DNA of 64,000 bases from Curtobacterium citreum. GTDB taxonomy: Bacteria > Actinomycetota > Actinomycetes > Actinomycetales > Microbacteriaceae. The notes under the pieces were generated by a model, which had not been told where the DNA came from, did not search any database, and saw only the letters and a list, made by a program, of their open reading frames with translations. The stretch covers positions 1,674,001 through 1,738,000 of the forward strand of contig NZ_VFMQ01000001.1 in the NCBI RefSeq assembly GCF_006715175.1. The letters run 5' to 3'. Shown here piece after piece: positions 1 to 9,497 of this stretch. The translations under genes and the position numbers were made by a program. The number at the start of each line of letters is the position of its first letter. Positions within the stretch are counted from its first letter, which is position 1.

Positions 1-1215
1 GACTTCGCCCGCGACCGTGCCCGACTGCTGCACTCGAGCGCGCTCCGGCGGCTCGCCGCGAAGACCCAGGTGCTCAGCCCGACCACGGGGCTCGACTTCG
101 CGCGGAACCGCCTGACGCACTCGCTCGAGGTCGCGCAGGTCGGCCGCGAGCTCGCCGACTCGCTCGGGCTCGACCCCGACGTCGTCGACACGGCCTGCTT
201 GGCGCACGACATCGGCCACCCGCCGTTCGGCCACAACGGCGAGACGGCCGTGAACGCCTGGGCTGCCGGGATCGGCGGGTTCGAGGGCAACGCGCAGACC
301 CTGCGTCTGCTCACGCGACTCGAGCCGAAGGTCTACGGCGTCGGTCCGGACGACGACCGTCCGTACGGGCTCAACCTCACCCGGGCCTCCCTCGACGCGA
401 GCTGCAAGTACCCGTGGCCGGCGGCGCAGGGTGTGGCCGAGGCGTCGTCCGGGCGCACGAAGTTCGGCTTCTACGACGACGACCACGACGCCTTCGAGTG
501 GCTCCGTGCGGGGGCTCCCCGCCGGCAGCGGTGCATCGAGGCGCAGGTCATGGACCTGTCCGACGACATCGCGTACTCGGTGCACGACTTCGAGGACGCG
601 GTCGTCGCGGGCTTCATCGACGTGGCGGCGCTCGGCGACCGGGTCGGCGAGAACGACATCGTCACGGCGATGCACGCGTGGGTGGGGTCCGACCTCAGCC
701 GCGACGAGCTGCTCGAGGCCTTCGACCGGCTGCGTTCCCTGCCGCTGTGGATGACCTCGTACGACGGGTCGCGGCGGGACATGGCGCGGCTGAAGAACCT
801 GACGTCGCAGCTCATCGGGCGCTTCGCGCGCACGGCGACGGCGGCGACACGGGAGTCCTACGCGTCCGGGTCGCTCGTGCGGTTCGCGGCGTCCGTCGTC
901 ACCCCGCCCGAGATCATCGGGGAGATCGCGGTGCTCAAGGGCATCGTCGCGGCGTTCGTGATGACCCAGGGGGACCGGCAGCCGGTGTACGAGGACCAGC
1001 GTCGCGTCCTCACCGAGCTGCTCGACGCCCTCGCGGCGACGGGGAGCGCGGACCTCGAGCCGGGCTTCGCGGCGGACTGGCGAGCGGCGTCCGACGACGC
1101 CGGGCGGCTGCGGGCCGTGGTCGACCAGGTGGCGAGCCTGACCGACCAGGGGGCACTGGCGTGGCACAGGCGGCTCGTCGTCGGTGAGCGGGAGACGACG
1201 CACATCCCGGTCTGA
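1..1215 (+). CDS. dgt: dGTP triphosphohydrolase, 5' truncated by window edge
   Basis: HD-domain deoxyguanosinetriphosphate triphosphohydrolase, which cleaves dGTP to deoxyguanosine and triphosphate and so helps control dNTP pools. The frame is open from base 1, so the true start lies upstream; about 404 codons are visible. The metal-binding HD signature is clear: a first His in RLTHSLEV near residue 40, then AHDIGHPPFGHNGE with the His-Asp pair near residue 70. A later DLSDDIAYSVHDFED segment also fits the family. It lies about 290 nt before dnaG in the same orientation, a common actinobacterial arrangement. Confidence 0.93.
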   Translation, partial: DFARDRARLLHSSALRRLAAKTQVLSPTTGLDFARNRLTHSLEVAQVGRELADSLGLDPDVVDTACLAHDIGHPPFGHNGETAVNAWAAGIGGFEGNAQTLRLLTRLEPKVYGVGPDDDRPYGLNLTRASLDASCKYPWPAAQGVAEASSGRTKFGFYDDDHDAFEWLRAGAPRRQRCIEAQVMDLSDDIAYSVHDFEDAVVAGFIDVAALGDRVGENDIVTAMHAWVGSDLSRDELLEAFDRLRSLPLWMTSYDGSRRDMARLKNLTSQLIGRFARTATAATRESYASGSLVRFAASVVTPPEIIGEIAVLKGIVAAFVMTQGDRQPVYEDQRRVLTELLDALAATGSADLEPGFAADWRAASDDAGRLRAVVDQVASLTDQGALAWHRRLVVGERETTHIPV

Positions 1216-1496
1216 GCCGGGTGCCGGTGCCGGTCCCGGACCCGCGAGACGCCCTCGTGCGCGCGGGACGCCGCCGGTTCCGGGACCGTCTCGGTGGGAG
1301 GTGACGGTCTCGGCGCGACCGGACCGTCTCGGCGGGACCGGGCGCGGACGCGGACGTGGACGCCTCCGGCCCGGACCTCTCCGCGACCGCAGTCGACGTG
1401 CCGGACGTGCCCCGCTCCTCCAGGCCGTCACCCGTCCACAGGCGGACGCTCGTCCACAGGCGGGCGCGACCGTCCGCCGGGGTCACCGGCACGAAC
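1216..1496. other. dgt-dnaG intergenic stretch
   Basis: About 280 nt without a supported gene. It holds three near copies of GACSGTCTCGGYG (about 1283-1345) and a direct repeat of CGTCCACAGGCGG just before the dnaG promoter. I see no DnaA boxes or RNA gene. Confidence 0.5.
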
Positions 1497-1508
1497 TAGG
1501 ATCGAAGG
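1497..1508 (+). promoter_or_regulatory. -10 element of a probable leaderless dnaG promoter
   Basis: TAGGAT at 1497-1502 is followed by exactly 6 nt and then the GTG start of dnaG. In high-GC actinobacteria a TANNNT hexamer about 6-7 nt upstream of a purine start codon is the usual leaderless promoter signature. The GAAGG in the spacer could alternatively serve as a ribosome binding site. Confidence 0.6.
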
Positions 1509-3428
1509 GTGGCTGGCAGGATCGCGCGGAACGACATCGACGAGGTCCGCTCGCGTGTCAACATCGCCGACGTCGTCGGCGACTACGTCACGCTGAAGTC
1601 CGCCGGTGTCGGGTCGCTCAAGGGCCTCTGCCCCTTCCACGACGAGCGATCCCCGTCCTTCCACGTGCGGCCCCAGGTCGGTCGGTACCACTGCTTCGGG
1701 TGCGGTGAGGACGGCGACGTCTTCGAGTTCATCATCAAGCAGGACCACACGACCTTCCAGGAAGCCGTCGAGCGGATGGCGGCGAAGATCGGCTTCACCC
1801 TCCACTACGAAGAAGGCGACGGACCCCGCACCGACTACAACCAGCGCGCGCGGCTGATCGCCGTGAACGAAGCCGCGCTGGCGTTCTACCAGGCGCAGCT
1901 CACGACCGTGGGCGCGGAACCCGCCCGCCGGTTCCTCGGGGAGCGCGGGTTCGATCCCGCCGCCGCGCAGCACTTCGGGGTCGGCTTCGCGCCGCAGTCG
2001 TACGACGCGACGCGCGAGCACCTGCGCAGCCGCGGGTTCTCGATGGACGAGATCCTCGCCGCCGGACTCGCCGGCCAGGGGGACCGGTCGCCGTACGACC
2101 GCTTCCGCGGACGCCTGATGTGGCCGATCCGCGACGTCACCGGCGCGACGATCGGCTTCGGTGCGCGTCGCCTGCTCGACGACGACAAGGGGCCGAAGTA
2201 CCTCAACACCCCCGAGACGCCGATCTACCACAAGAGCCAGGTGCTCTACGGGCTCGACCTCGCCCGGCGGGACATCTCGAAGCAGAAGCAGGTCGTGATC
2301 GTCGAGGGCTACACCGACGTGATGGCGTGCCACCTCGCGGGCGTGACCACCGCGGTCGCGACGTGCGGCACGTCCTTCGGGGTCGACCACATCAAGGTCC
2401 TGCGGCCGATGCTCGGCGACTCGGCCGGTGCGCACCTGTCGCAGCTCGGCGACATCGTCTTCACGTTCGACCCGGACGAGGCCGGGCAGCGTGCCGCGGC
2501 ACGCGCCTTCGCCGAGGAGAGCCGGTTCGCCTCGCAGACCTACGTCGCGGTCGCGCCGGGTGGCCTCGACCCGTGCGACCTCCGGCTGACGCGCGGTGAC
2601 GCCGCGATCGAGCGGCTCGTCGAGACCAAGCGCCCGATGTTCGAGTTCATGATCCGTCGCCGATTGGCGTCCCACGACATCGAGACCGCCGAGGGCCGGG
2701 TCGCCGGGCTCCGCGACGCCGCACCCGTCGTGGCCGGCATCCGCGACCGCACCCTGGCCAGCGCCTACGTCCGCGAGACCGCCAAGTGGCTCGGTATCGA
2801 CATCCCGGAGGTCCGGCGCGCGGTCGAGAACGCGCGGCAGCGGCAGGGATCGACTCGCCAGGACCAGTCAGGAGGCTCGGTGCCGGTCGGACAGGCGGGT
2901 CCCGGTGGCGAGCTGGTCGCCCCTCCGGAGGAGCCCGTGGCCGGGCTTCGACTGCTGCCGAACGACCCGGTCACCCGGATGGAGCGCGACGCCGTGATGG
3001 CGATGGTGCAGCAGCCCGGGTACGTCGGGACGCCGCTGATCTGGCTCGCTGCATCGGCGACGTTCTCGGCGCCGATGCTGTCGGTCGTCCGTGACGCCGT
3101 CGTGGCCAACGTCGACGCGATCGGCGCGGGGGACTGGCTCGACCGGCTGCTGCAGGACGTGCCGGCGCCGTTCCGCGGCCTCGTGCAGGAGCTCGCGCTC
3201 GCGCCGATCCCAGCCCGCACCGACGAGGACCTCGCGCTCTACGCCCGGAGCATCGTGCAGGCCCTGGTCGAGCGTGACCTGCTCGCCCGCAAGGCCGCGC
3301 TCCTCGGGCAGCTGCAGCGCGCCGACCCGCACGAGCAGGGCGACCGCCGCGCCGAGATCCAGCGAGAGCTCGTGGAGCTCGACGCCCAGCGCATGCGGCT
3401 CCGGGCCGACGGCGAGGCGTCCGCCTAG
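1509..3428 (+). CDS. dnaG: DNA primase
   Basis: Synthesises RNA primers at the replication fork. The 639-aa length is typical. The N-terminal CHC2 zinc finger is complete (C41, H44, C62, C65). The catalytic TOPRIM domain follows, with VIVEGYTDVMA near residue 264 and the FDPDEAGQRAA acidic motif. A linker of about 50 residues rich in Gly, Pro and Gln leads to the DnaB-interacting C-terminal region. The GTG start sits 6 nt after a TAGGAT -10 element. It is probably monocistronic; the following 435 nt are gene-free. Confidence 0.97.
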   Translation: MAGRIARNDIDEVRSRVNIADVVGDYVTLKSAGVGSLKGLCPFHDERSPSFHVRPQVGRYHCFGCGEDGDVFEFIIKQDHTTFQEAVERMAAKIGFTLHYEEGDGPRTDYNQRARLIAVNEAALAFYQAQLTTVGAEPARRFLGERGFDPAAAQHFGVGFAPQSYDATREHLRSRGFSMDEILAAGLAGQGDRSPYDRFRGRLMWPIRDVTGATIGFGARRLLDDDKGPKYLNTPETPIYHKSQVLYGLDLARRDISKQKQVVIVEGYTDVMACHLAGVTTAVATCGTSFGVDHIKVLRPMLGDSAGAHLSQLGDIVFTFDPDEAGQRAAARAFAEESRFASQTYVAVAPGGLDPCDLRLTRGDAAIERLVETKRPMFEFMIRRRLASHDIETAEGRVAGLRDAAPVVAGIRDRTLASAYVRETAKWLGIDIPEVRRAVENARQRQGSTRQDQSGGSVPVGQAGPGGELVAPPEEPVAGLRLLPNDPVTRMERDAVMAMVQQPGYVGTPLIWLAASATFSAPMLSVVRDAVVANVDAIGAGDWLDRLLQDVPAPFRGLVQELALAPIPARTDEDLALYARSIVQALVERDLLARKAALLGQLQRADPHEQGDRRAEIQRELVELDAQRMRLRADGEASA

Positions 3429-3446
3429 GGACTCGTCCTCCTCGCC

Positions 3447-3526
3447 GTCCGGCGTGCCCGCTGTCGGGCGTGCCCGCTGGCCGGCGTGCCCGTTGTCCGG
3501 CGTACGCGCTGCCCGGCATGCCCGCT
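3447..3526. repeat. 16-bp tandem repeat, five copies
   Basis: Five head-to-tail copies of a 16-bp unit resembling GTCCGGCGTGCCCGCT, with one to three substitutions per copy, begin 18 nt after the dnaG stop. There is no spacer between units, so this is a minisatellite and not CRISPR. It lies in a non-coding stretch. Confidence 0.8.
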
Positions 3527-3863
3527 GTCTGCCCTCCGCCGAACGGGCAGGACACGCCGCGTGCTCGACTTCGAGCGGTCGAGAAGTGTCGGGTTGGAGC
3601 GCCGAGCGGGCCACAAGTGGCACGCTCGGCCTGCTCGCGCGGCCCCGTTGCCGAACGCAACAATCGTGCGTGACACGCCGGGGCGCCACGCGCGCATCAT
3701 GCGCCATGCGACGCGGTCCTGCATTACAAGGGTGTAAACAAATGCCCTCCGGCGCCGGAGATTCCGTGTCAGGGTGGTACCAATGAGCGTTCCTGGCCGG
3801 GCACACAGTCGAACCACCGCCCTGTCCAGGACCCTTGCAACCATCACCAGAGAGAGAGCGGAC
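3527..3863. promoter_or_regulatory. Leader of the peptide ABC operon with a TTACA-N4-TGTAA inverted repeat
   Basis: Gene-free region before the lipoprotein gene. An AT-rich inverted repeat, TTACA-AGGG-TGTAA (3724-3737), stands out against the GC-rich background about 130 nt before the start codon and is a plausible operator. AGAGAGAG just before the ATG at 3864 is the likely ribosome binding site. I cannot assign -35 and -10 hexamers with confidence. Confidence 0.4.
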
Positions 3864-5480
3864 ATGGCATCCGTGACCAAGTGGGGCAAGCGCGGTCTCG
3901 CGCTCGGCGCCGGGGCAGCAGCGACGGCGCTGGTGCTCACGGGCTGCGCGAGCAGCAGCGTCTCCGACACCGCCCTGAACGGCATCAGCATCGGCACGAC
4001 GGACAAGATCACGTCCCTCGACCCGGCGGGCTCCTACGACAACGGCTCCTTCGCCGTGCAGAACCAGGTGTTCCCGTTCCTGATGAACACCCCGGTCAAC
4101 AGCCCGGACGTGAAGCCGGACATCGCCACCAAGGGCGAGTTCACGAACCCGACGACGTACACCGTCACGCTCAAGAAGGGCCTGCAGTTCGCGAACGGCC
4201 ACGACCTCACGTCGAGCGACGTGAAGTTCTCGTTCGAGCGCGAGCTGAAGATCAACAACGAGAACGGCCCGCAGTCGCTGCTCGCCAACCTCAAGAGCAT
4301 CGACACCCCGGACGACACGACGGTGGTGTTCAACCTCGACCACGCCGACCAGACCTGGCCGCAGGTGCTCTCGAGCCCCGCCGGCCCGATCGTCGACGAG
4401 CAGGTGTTCTCGGCCGACAAGCTCACGCCCGCGGCCGACATCGTCAAGGGCAAGGCGTTCGCCGGGCAGTACGAGATCACCTCGTACAAGGAGAACGACA
4501 CCATCCAGTACAAGGCGAACCCGAAGTACGACGGGCTCCTCGGCAAGGCGAAGACCGACGAGGTCACCGCCAGCTACTACACCAAGGAGACCGACCTCAA
4601 GCTCGCCGTGCAGAAGGGCGACGTCGACGTGGCGTACCGCTCCCTGACGCCGACCGACATCGCGGACCTCCGTAAGGACTCCAAGCTCGAGGTCACCGAC
4701 GGCCCCGGCGGCGAGATCCGCTACCTGGTCTTCAACTTCAACACGCAGCCGTTCGGTGCGAGCCAGTCCGACAAGGACGAGACGAAGGCCCTCGCGGTCC
4801 GTCAGGCCGTCGCCGACGTCGTCGACCGCGAGAAGCTCGCCAAGGACGTCTACAACGACACCTACTCGCCGCTGTACTCGATGGTCCCCGAGGGCCTGAC
4901 CGGTGCCGCGAAGCCGTTCGAGCAGCTCTACGGCGACGGCAACGGTGGTCCGAGCGTCGACAAGGCGAAGGAGACACTGTCCAAGGCCGGCGTCACCGGC
5001 AAGGTCCAGCTCGACATCCAGTACGCGCCGGACCACTACGGCTCGACCTCGGACGACGAGTACGCCGAGCTCAAGACGCAGCTCGAGAACTCGGGCCTGT
5101 TCACCGTGAACATCCAGTCGACGGTCTACACGACGTACGCGCAGGAGCGCACGAAGGACGCCTACCCGGTGTACCAGCTCGGTTGGTTCCCGGACTTCTC
5201 GGACGCCGACAACTACCTGTCGCCGTTCTTCACGAAGGAGAACTTCGTGCAGAACCACTACGACGACCCGACGATCCAGGACCTGATCTCGCAGGAGCAG
5301 CAGGAATCGGACAAGAGCAAGCGTGCCGACCTGATCGAGCAGGCGCAGGAGCGTGAGGCCACCCAGATCTCGACGCTGCCGCTGCTGCAGGGCAAGTCGG
5401 TCGCGGTCGCCTCGAAGGACGTCAAGGGCCTGGTCCTCGACTCCTCGTACAAGTTCCGCTACGCCACCCTCTCCAAGTAA
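3864..5480 (+). CDS. Peptide-type ABC transporter substrate-binding lipoprotein (SBP family 5)
   Basis: 538-aa extracytoplasmic solute receptor of the DppA/OppA family. It starts KWGKRG, has a hydrophobic stretch and the lipobox LTGC near residue 25, so it should be lipid-anchored outside the membrane. The SBP_bac_5 fold is shown by the TSSDVKFSFER segment and by the GWFPDFSDADNYLSPFF segment near the C-terminus. A further in-frame start lies 90 nt upstream, but ATG 3864 has the AGAGAG box and places the signal peptide correctly. It heads an operon with two permeases and the ATPases. The ligand cannot be read from sequence; di- or oligopeptides are the family default. Confidence 0.92.
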   Translation: MASVTKWGKRGLALGAGAAATALVLTGCASSSVSDTALNGISIGTTDKITSLDPAGSYDNGSFAVQNQVFPFLMNTPVNSPDVKPDIATKGEFTNPTTYTVTLKKGLQFANGHDLTSSDVKFSFERELKINNENGPQSLLANLKSIDTPDDTTVVFNLDHADQTWPQVLSSPAGPIVDEQVFSADKLTPAADIVKGKAFAGQYEITSYKENDTIQYKANPKYDGLLGKAKTDEVTASYYTKETDLKLAVQKGDVDVAYRSLTPTDIADLRKDSKLEVTDGPGGEIRYLVFNFNTQPFGASQSDKDETKALAVRQAVADVVDREKLAKDVYNDTYSPLYSMVPEGLTGAAKPFEQLYGDGNGGPSVDKAKETLSKAGVTGKVQLDIQYAPDHYGSTSDDEYAELKTQLENSGLFTVNIQSTVYTTYAQERTKDAYPVYQLGWFPDFSDADNYLSPFFTKENFVQNHYDDPTIQDLISQEQQESDKSKRADLIEQAQEREATQISTLPLLQGKSVAVASKDVKGLVLDSSYKFRYATLSK

Positions 5481-5493
5481 CACCGGCGTCGGC

Positions 5494-5528
5494 CCACGGG
5501 GGCGTTCCCACGAGGAACGCCCCCGTGG
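5494..5528 (+). terminator. Perfect 15-bp hairpin between receptor and permease genes
   Basis: CCACGGGGGCGTTCC and its exact complement flank a 5-nt loop, starting 13 nt after the receptor stop codon and 36 nt before the permease start. In ABC operons such a hairpin usually stabilises the receptor mRNA or partly terminates, giving more receptor than permease. There is no U-tract, so full termination is unlikely. Confidence 0.7.
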
Positions 5529-5564
5529 CCGCGTCCCGAACGGCACCGAAAGGCACCCGTCCTC

Positions 5565-6671
5565 GTGACCTTCAGCACCCCGGAGGCGACCTCGGAGCTG
5601 GCCACCGACCCCACCAAGCCCCAGGCACAGCGACGTGCCCGCGGGCAGGGCGGCGGGCTCGGCCGGTACATCCTGGTCCGCTTCCTCCTCATCTTCCCGA
5701 CCGTGTTCATCCTGGTCACGCTCGTCTTCTTCCTGATGCGCGTCATCGGCAACCCGATCACCGCGTCCGTCGGTGGTCGCCTGACGCCGGCGCAGCTCCA
5801 GGAGCGCCTGCACGCCGCCGGGTACGACCGGCCGGTCATCGTGCAGTACCTCGAGTACCTCGGCAACATCGTCCGCGGCGACTTCGGCACGACGTCGACC
5901 GACAACCGTCCGATCACCGAGATCATCGTCACGTACGGCGGTGCCACCGCGGAGCTCGTGTTCTGGGCGCTCATCGTGGCGCTCGTCCTCGGCATCCCGC
6001 TCGGCATGCTCGCCGCGTACGTCCGCGACAAGTGGCCGGACGTGCTGTTCCGTGCGCTCGCGATCCTGACCTACGCGACGCCGGTCTTCTTCGGCGGCCT
6101 GCTGCTCAAGCTCGTCTTCTCGGTGTGGCTCGGGTGGCTGCCGCTCGGCGACCGCGCGTCGACCCGGGTGTCGCTCGTCCTCGACAACATCCCGGGCGCG
6201 ACCGGCATCTACATCGTCGACGCGCTCCGCACCGGCAACGCCCAGATCATCGGCGACGTGCTCGCGCACGCCGTTCTGCCCGCGCTGACGCTCGGGCTGC
6301 TCACCGCCGGCATCTTCCTGCGCCTGGTGCGCGCCAACATGATCGGCACGCTCGGCTCCGAGTACGTCGACGCGGCCCGCTCGCGCGGCGTCCGGGAGGC
6401 TCGCCTCGTCCGGACGCACGCGTTCCGTCCGGCGCTGGTCCCGATCATCACCGTGATGGGTCTGCAGATCGCCATGCTGCTCGGCGGCTCGGTGCTCACC
6501 GAGACCACCTTCGGCTGGCGAGGACTCGGCTTCGAGCTCAACCAGTACCTGTCGGCCCGCGACTTCGTCGCGGTCCAGGGCATCGTCGCGATGCTCGCCG
6601 TGATCGTCGCCGTGACGAACTTCGTCGTCGACGTCGTCGCGGCGCTCATCGACCCGAGAGTGAGGTTCTAG
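5565..6671 (+). CDS. Peptide-type ABC transporter permease (DppB-like)
   Basis: 368-aa inner-membrane subunit. After a hydrophilic N-terminus of about 35 residues it has the classic first helix (GRYILVRFLLIFPTVFILV), several further membrane helices, and the EAA loop region EYVDAARSRGVREARLVRTHAFRPA that docks on the ATPase. It ends VAALIDPRVRF, the standard DppB tail. The N-terminal extension is longer than usual; GTG 5565 is the first plausible start. The second permease follows after 2 nt. Confidence 0.92.
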   Translation: MTFSTPEATSELATDPTKPQAQRRARGQGGGLGRYILVRFLLIFPTVFILVTLVFFLMRVIGNPITASVGGRLTPAQLQERLHAAGYDRPVIVQYLEYLGNIVRGDFGTTSTDNRPITEIIVTYGGATAELVFWALIVALVLGIPLGMLAAYVRDKWPDVLFRALAILTYATPVFFGGLLLKLVFSVWLGWLPLGDRASTRVSLVLDNIPGATGIYIVDALRTGNAQIIGDVLAHAVLPALTLGLLTAGIFLRLVRANMIGTLGSEYVDAARSRGVREARLVRTHAFRPALVPIITVMGLQIAMLLGGSVLTETTFGWRGLGFELNQYLSARDFVAVQGIVAMLAVIVAVTNFVVDVVAALIDPRVRF

Positions 6672-6673
6672 CG

Positions 6674-7669
6674 ATGGCCGACGTCTCGCTCGTCGACCGC
6701 CACGAGCCGCTCTGGAAGCGGCTGCCCGTGGTGGTCCAGCTCCGCCGGAGCACCGGCTGGCAGCGCGCCATGCTCATCACCGGCGTGGTCATCTGCGCCC
6801 TGTACCTGATCGTCGCGATCGCGGCGCCGCTCATCGCCCCGTACGGCTTCGGCCAGCTGCAGGGCGCCGACGGCCAGGGCTTCCCGCGCACCGGTGCTCC
6901 GAGCCCCGAGCACATCTGGGGCACCACGGTCGGCGGGTTCGACGTGTTCAGCCGCGTCGTGTTCGGCGCGCGGACCGCGGTGCTCGTGGTCATCGTCGCC
7001 GTGGTCGTCTCGATCACGATCGGCGTCATCCTCGGCATGGTGTCCGGCTACCTGGGCGGCTGGCTCGACCGGGTGCTCGTCGTCGTGGCGGACGCGATCT
7101 ACGCGTTCCCGTCGCTGCTCCTGGCGATCGTCGTCTCGATCGTCATCTCCGGCGGCAACTCGAGCTACTCCGGCGGCATCGTCGCCGCGGCCATCTCGAT
7201 CACGGTCGTCTACGTGCCGCAGTACTTCCGCGTCGTCCGTGCCGAGGCCGTCCGGCTGAAGAACGAGGCCTTCGTCGAGTCCGCCCGCGTGGTGGGCACG
7301 AACCCGTGGCGGATCATGACGCGCCACGTGCTCCGGAACTCGACGCGGTCGCTCCCGCTCATCCTCACGCTCAACGCGAGCGACGCGATCCTGACGCTCG
7401 CCGGCCTCGGGTTCCTCGGGTTCGGCATCGGCCCGACCGCGGGCGCCGAGTGGGGCTACGACCTCAGCCGCGCGCTGTCGGACGTCGCCTCCGGCGTCTG
7501 GTGGACCGGCGTGTTCCCCGGCGTCGCGATCGTCGTGCTCGTGCTCGGCGTGACCTTCATCGGCGAGAGCCTCAACGACATCTCCGACCCGCGTCTCCGC
7601 GCCCGTCGCCGGCTGAAGCAGCTGGTGTCGCGCAAGCAGGCCGCGACCACGGAAGGGGCGACGGCATGA
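6674..7669 (+). CDS. Peptide-type ABC transporter permease (DppC-like)
   Basis: 331-aa partner permease. It begins MADVSLVDRHEP, with the first membrane helix near residues 35-55, a periplasmic loop containing HIWGTTVGGFDVFSRV (typical of DppC), and the EAA motif FVESARVVGTNPWRIMTRHVLRNS. It ends NDISDPRLRARR, also typical. ATG 6674 lies 2 nt after the previous stop, and the gene overlaps the next one by 4 nt (ATGA), indicating translational coupling. Confidence 0.93.
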   Translation: MADVSLVDRHEPLWKRLPVVVQLRRSTGWQRAMLITGVVICALYLIVAIAAPLIAPYGFGQLQGADGQGFPRTGAPSPEHIWGTTVGGFDVFSRVVFGARTAVLVVIVAVVVSITIGVILGMVSGYLGGWLDRVLVVVADAIYAFPSLLLAIVVSIVISGGNSSYSGGIVAAAISITVVYVPQYFRVVRAEAVRLKNEAFVESARVVGTNPWRIMTRHVLRNSTRSLPLILTLNASDAILTLAGLGFLGFGIGPTAGAEWGYDLSRALSDVASGVWWTGVFPGVAIVVLVLGVTFIGESLNDISDPRLRARRRLKQLVSRKQAATTEGATA

Positions 7670-9351
7670 CCGGCGCAGCGAACGACCAGCAGCACGCACC
7701 CGTCGCGGTCGTCGACGACCTGACCGTCACCTTCGCGACCGACGGCGGCGCCGTCGACGCCGTGAAAGGTGTCAGCCTGGACGTCCGTCCCGGCGAGGTC
7801 CTGGCCCTGGTCGGCGAGTCCGGATCGGGCAAGTCCGTCACGGCCCGGAGCATGCTCCGCCTCATGCCGGAGACGGCGACGCTCGGCGGCGCGGTGTACC
7901 TCGACGGGACCGACGTCGTCAGCGTCGGCCCGGCGAAGCTGCGGGAGCTCCGCGGGACCGCCGGTGCGATGGTGTTCCAGGAGCCGTCCACGGCGCTCAA
8001 CCCGGTCTTCACGGTCGGGTGGCAGATCGCCGAGGGCCTCCGGGCGCACGGCGGCGTCTCGAAGAAGGAGGCGCGGGCTAAGGCGGTCGACTACCTGCGG
8101 CGGGTGGGCATCCCCGACCCGGAGCAGCGCGTCGACCACTACCCGCACCAGTTCTCCGGCGGGCAGAAGCAGCGCGTCGTCATCGCGTCCGCCCTGGCCC
8201 TCGAGCCGAGCGTCATCATCGCCGACGAGCCGACCACCGCGCTCGACGTGACGGTGCAGGCGGAGATCCTCGACCTGCTCCGCCGCTGCCGCGACGAGTT
8301 CGGCGCGGCGATCGTCATCATCACGCACAACATGGGCGTCGTCGCCGACCTGGCCGACCGCGTCGCCGTGATGTACCAGGGCGAGGTGGTCGAGGAGGCC
8401 CCGGTCGCCGAGCTCTTCGCGGCGCCGCAGGCCGACTACACGAAGAAGCTCCTGGCCGCCGTGCCTCGGCTCGAGGCCTCGACCGGGACCGCCCGTCGTG
8501 CCGCGATCACCGAGGACGTCGAGCCGCTCGTGTCGGCCCGCGGGCTGGAGATCGAGTACCCGGGCCGGCTCGGCTCTCCGGCGTTCCGCGCGGTGAAGGG
8601 CGTCGACCTGGCGATCCGTCCGGGCGAGGTCCTCGGCCTGGTGGGGGAGTCCGGCTCCGGCAAGACCACCATCGGCCGGGCCATCGCAGGACTCACCCGG
8701 ATCACGGGCGGCTCGCTGAACGTCCTCGGGACCGAGATGCTGGGGTACCGCGAACGGGACTTCAAGCGGCACCGGAAGGACATCGGGTTCGTCTTCCAGG
8801 ACCCGGCGACCTCGTTCAACCCGCTGCTGACGATCGCGGAGTGCGTCGCCGAACCCCTCGTCGTGCACGGCGAGGTCCGGAACCCCCGAGCCGCCCGGAA
8901 GCGCGTCGACGAGTTGCTCGAGGCGGTGCAGCTGCCCGCCGCGTACGGCGACCGCTACCCGCACGAGCTCTCCGGTGGCCAGCGGCAGCGCGCGTCGCTC
9001 GCCCGGTCGCTCGCGCTCCGGCCGAAGCTGCTCATCGCGGACGAGCCGACGAGCGCGCTCGACGTGTCCGTGCAGGCCCGCGTGCTCGAGCTGTTCCTCG
9101 AGCTCCAGCAGGACCTCGGCTTCGCCTCGCTGTTCATCAGCCACGACCTGGCGGTCGTGGGGGCGCTGTCTGACCGCATCGCGGTCCTCTACCGTGGCGA
9201 CCTCGTGGAGACCGGCACGACCGCCGAGGTGCTCGGCGCGCCGCAGCACCCGTACACGCAGCGGCTCCTCGCGTCGCTGCCGGTCCCGGACCCGGCCGAG
9301 CAGGCCGAGCGACGGCGTACGCTGGTCGAACTGGAGCACGCCGGGTCCTGA
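7666..9351 (+). CDS. Fused double ATP-binding protein of the peptide ABC transporter (DppD-DppF fusion)
   Basis: 561 aa holding two full ABC ATPase domains. Each has a Walker A GESGSGKS/T, a signature (FSGGQKQR in the first, LSGGQRQR in the second), a Walker B with IADEPT, and a switch His (ITHNMG and ISHDLA). DppD and DppF are usually separate; actinobacteria often fuse them. The two domains are enough to drive the transporter formed by the two permeases. Overlaps the upstream permease by 4 nt. A strong hairpin follows 16 nt after the stop. Confidence 0.93.
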   Translation: MTGAANDQQHAPVAVVDDLTVTFATDGGAVDAVKGVSLDVRPGEVLALVGESGSGKSVTARSMLRLMPETATLGGAVYLDGTDVVSVGPAKLRELRGTAGAMVFQEPSTALNPVFTVGWQIAEGLRAHGGVSKKEARAKAVDYLRRVGIPDPEQRVDHYPHQFSGGQKQRVVIASALALEPSVIIADEPTTALDVTVQAEILDLLRRCRDEFGAAIVIITHNMGVVADLADRVAVMYQGEVVEEAPVAELFAAPQADYTKKLLAAVPRLEASTGTARRAAITEDVEPLVSARGLEIEYPGRLGSPAFRAVKGVDLAIRPGEVLGLVGESGSGKTTIGRAIAGLTRITGGSLNVLGTEMLGYRERDFKRHRKDIGFVFQDPATSFNPLLTIAECVAEPLVVHGEVRNPRAARKRVDELLEAVQLPAAYGDRYPHELSGGQRQRASLARSLALRPKLLIADEPTSALDVSVQARVLELFLELQQDLGFASLFISHDLAVVGALSDRIAVLYRGDLVETGTTAEVLGAPQHPYTQRLLASLPVPDPAEQAERRRTLVELEHAGS

Positions 9352-9366
9352 TCCGGTGGCGACCAG

Positions 9367-9411
9367 CCTGGAGGCGCGACCCGCGTCCGCGACGCGGGTC
9401 GCGCCTCCAGG
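9367..9411. terminator. 21-bp perfect hairpin after the fused ATPase gene
   Basis: CCTGGAGGCGCGACCCGCGTC pairs exactly with a downstream arm across a 3-nt loop. There is no U-tract, as is common in high-GC genomes. It separates the core transporter genes from the third ATPase and probably lowers or ends transcription between them. Confidence 0.8.
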
Positions 9412-9497
9412 CGGTCACCTCCACCGCACCACGTCGTGACCGCACCGTCGCGACCGACAGGCGCGGTCGCAGTCAGGGGCGCCGCGGAAGGGGATCC

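Noticed and set aside
1430..1465. Possible DnaA boxes in the CGTCCACAGGCGG direct repeat before dnaG
   Set aside because: They lack the TTATCCACA core (no TTAT) and there is no origin context.
3447..3526. Possible CRISPR array (also 14018-14109 and 62294-62361)
   Set aside because: Units of 16, 23 and 17 bp are contiguous with no unique spacers and no cas genes nearby. They are tandem repeats.
2868..6419. 1,183-aa open frame on the minus strand across dnaG and the transporter receptor
   Set aside because: It is the antisense of well-recognised genes; its sequence is Arg/Asp/Val-rich with no domain, a normal effect of GC-rich codon bias.
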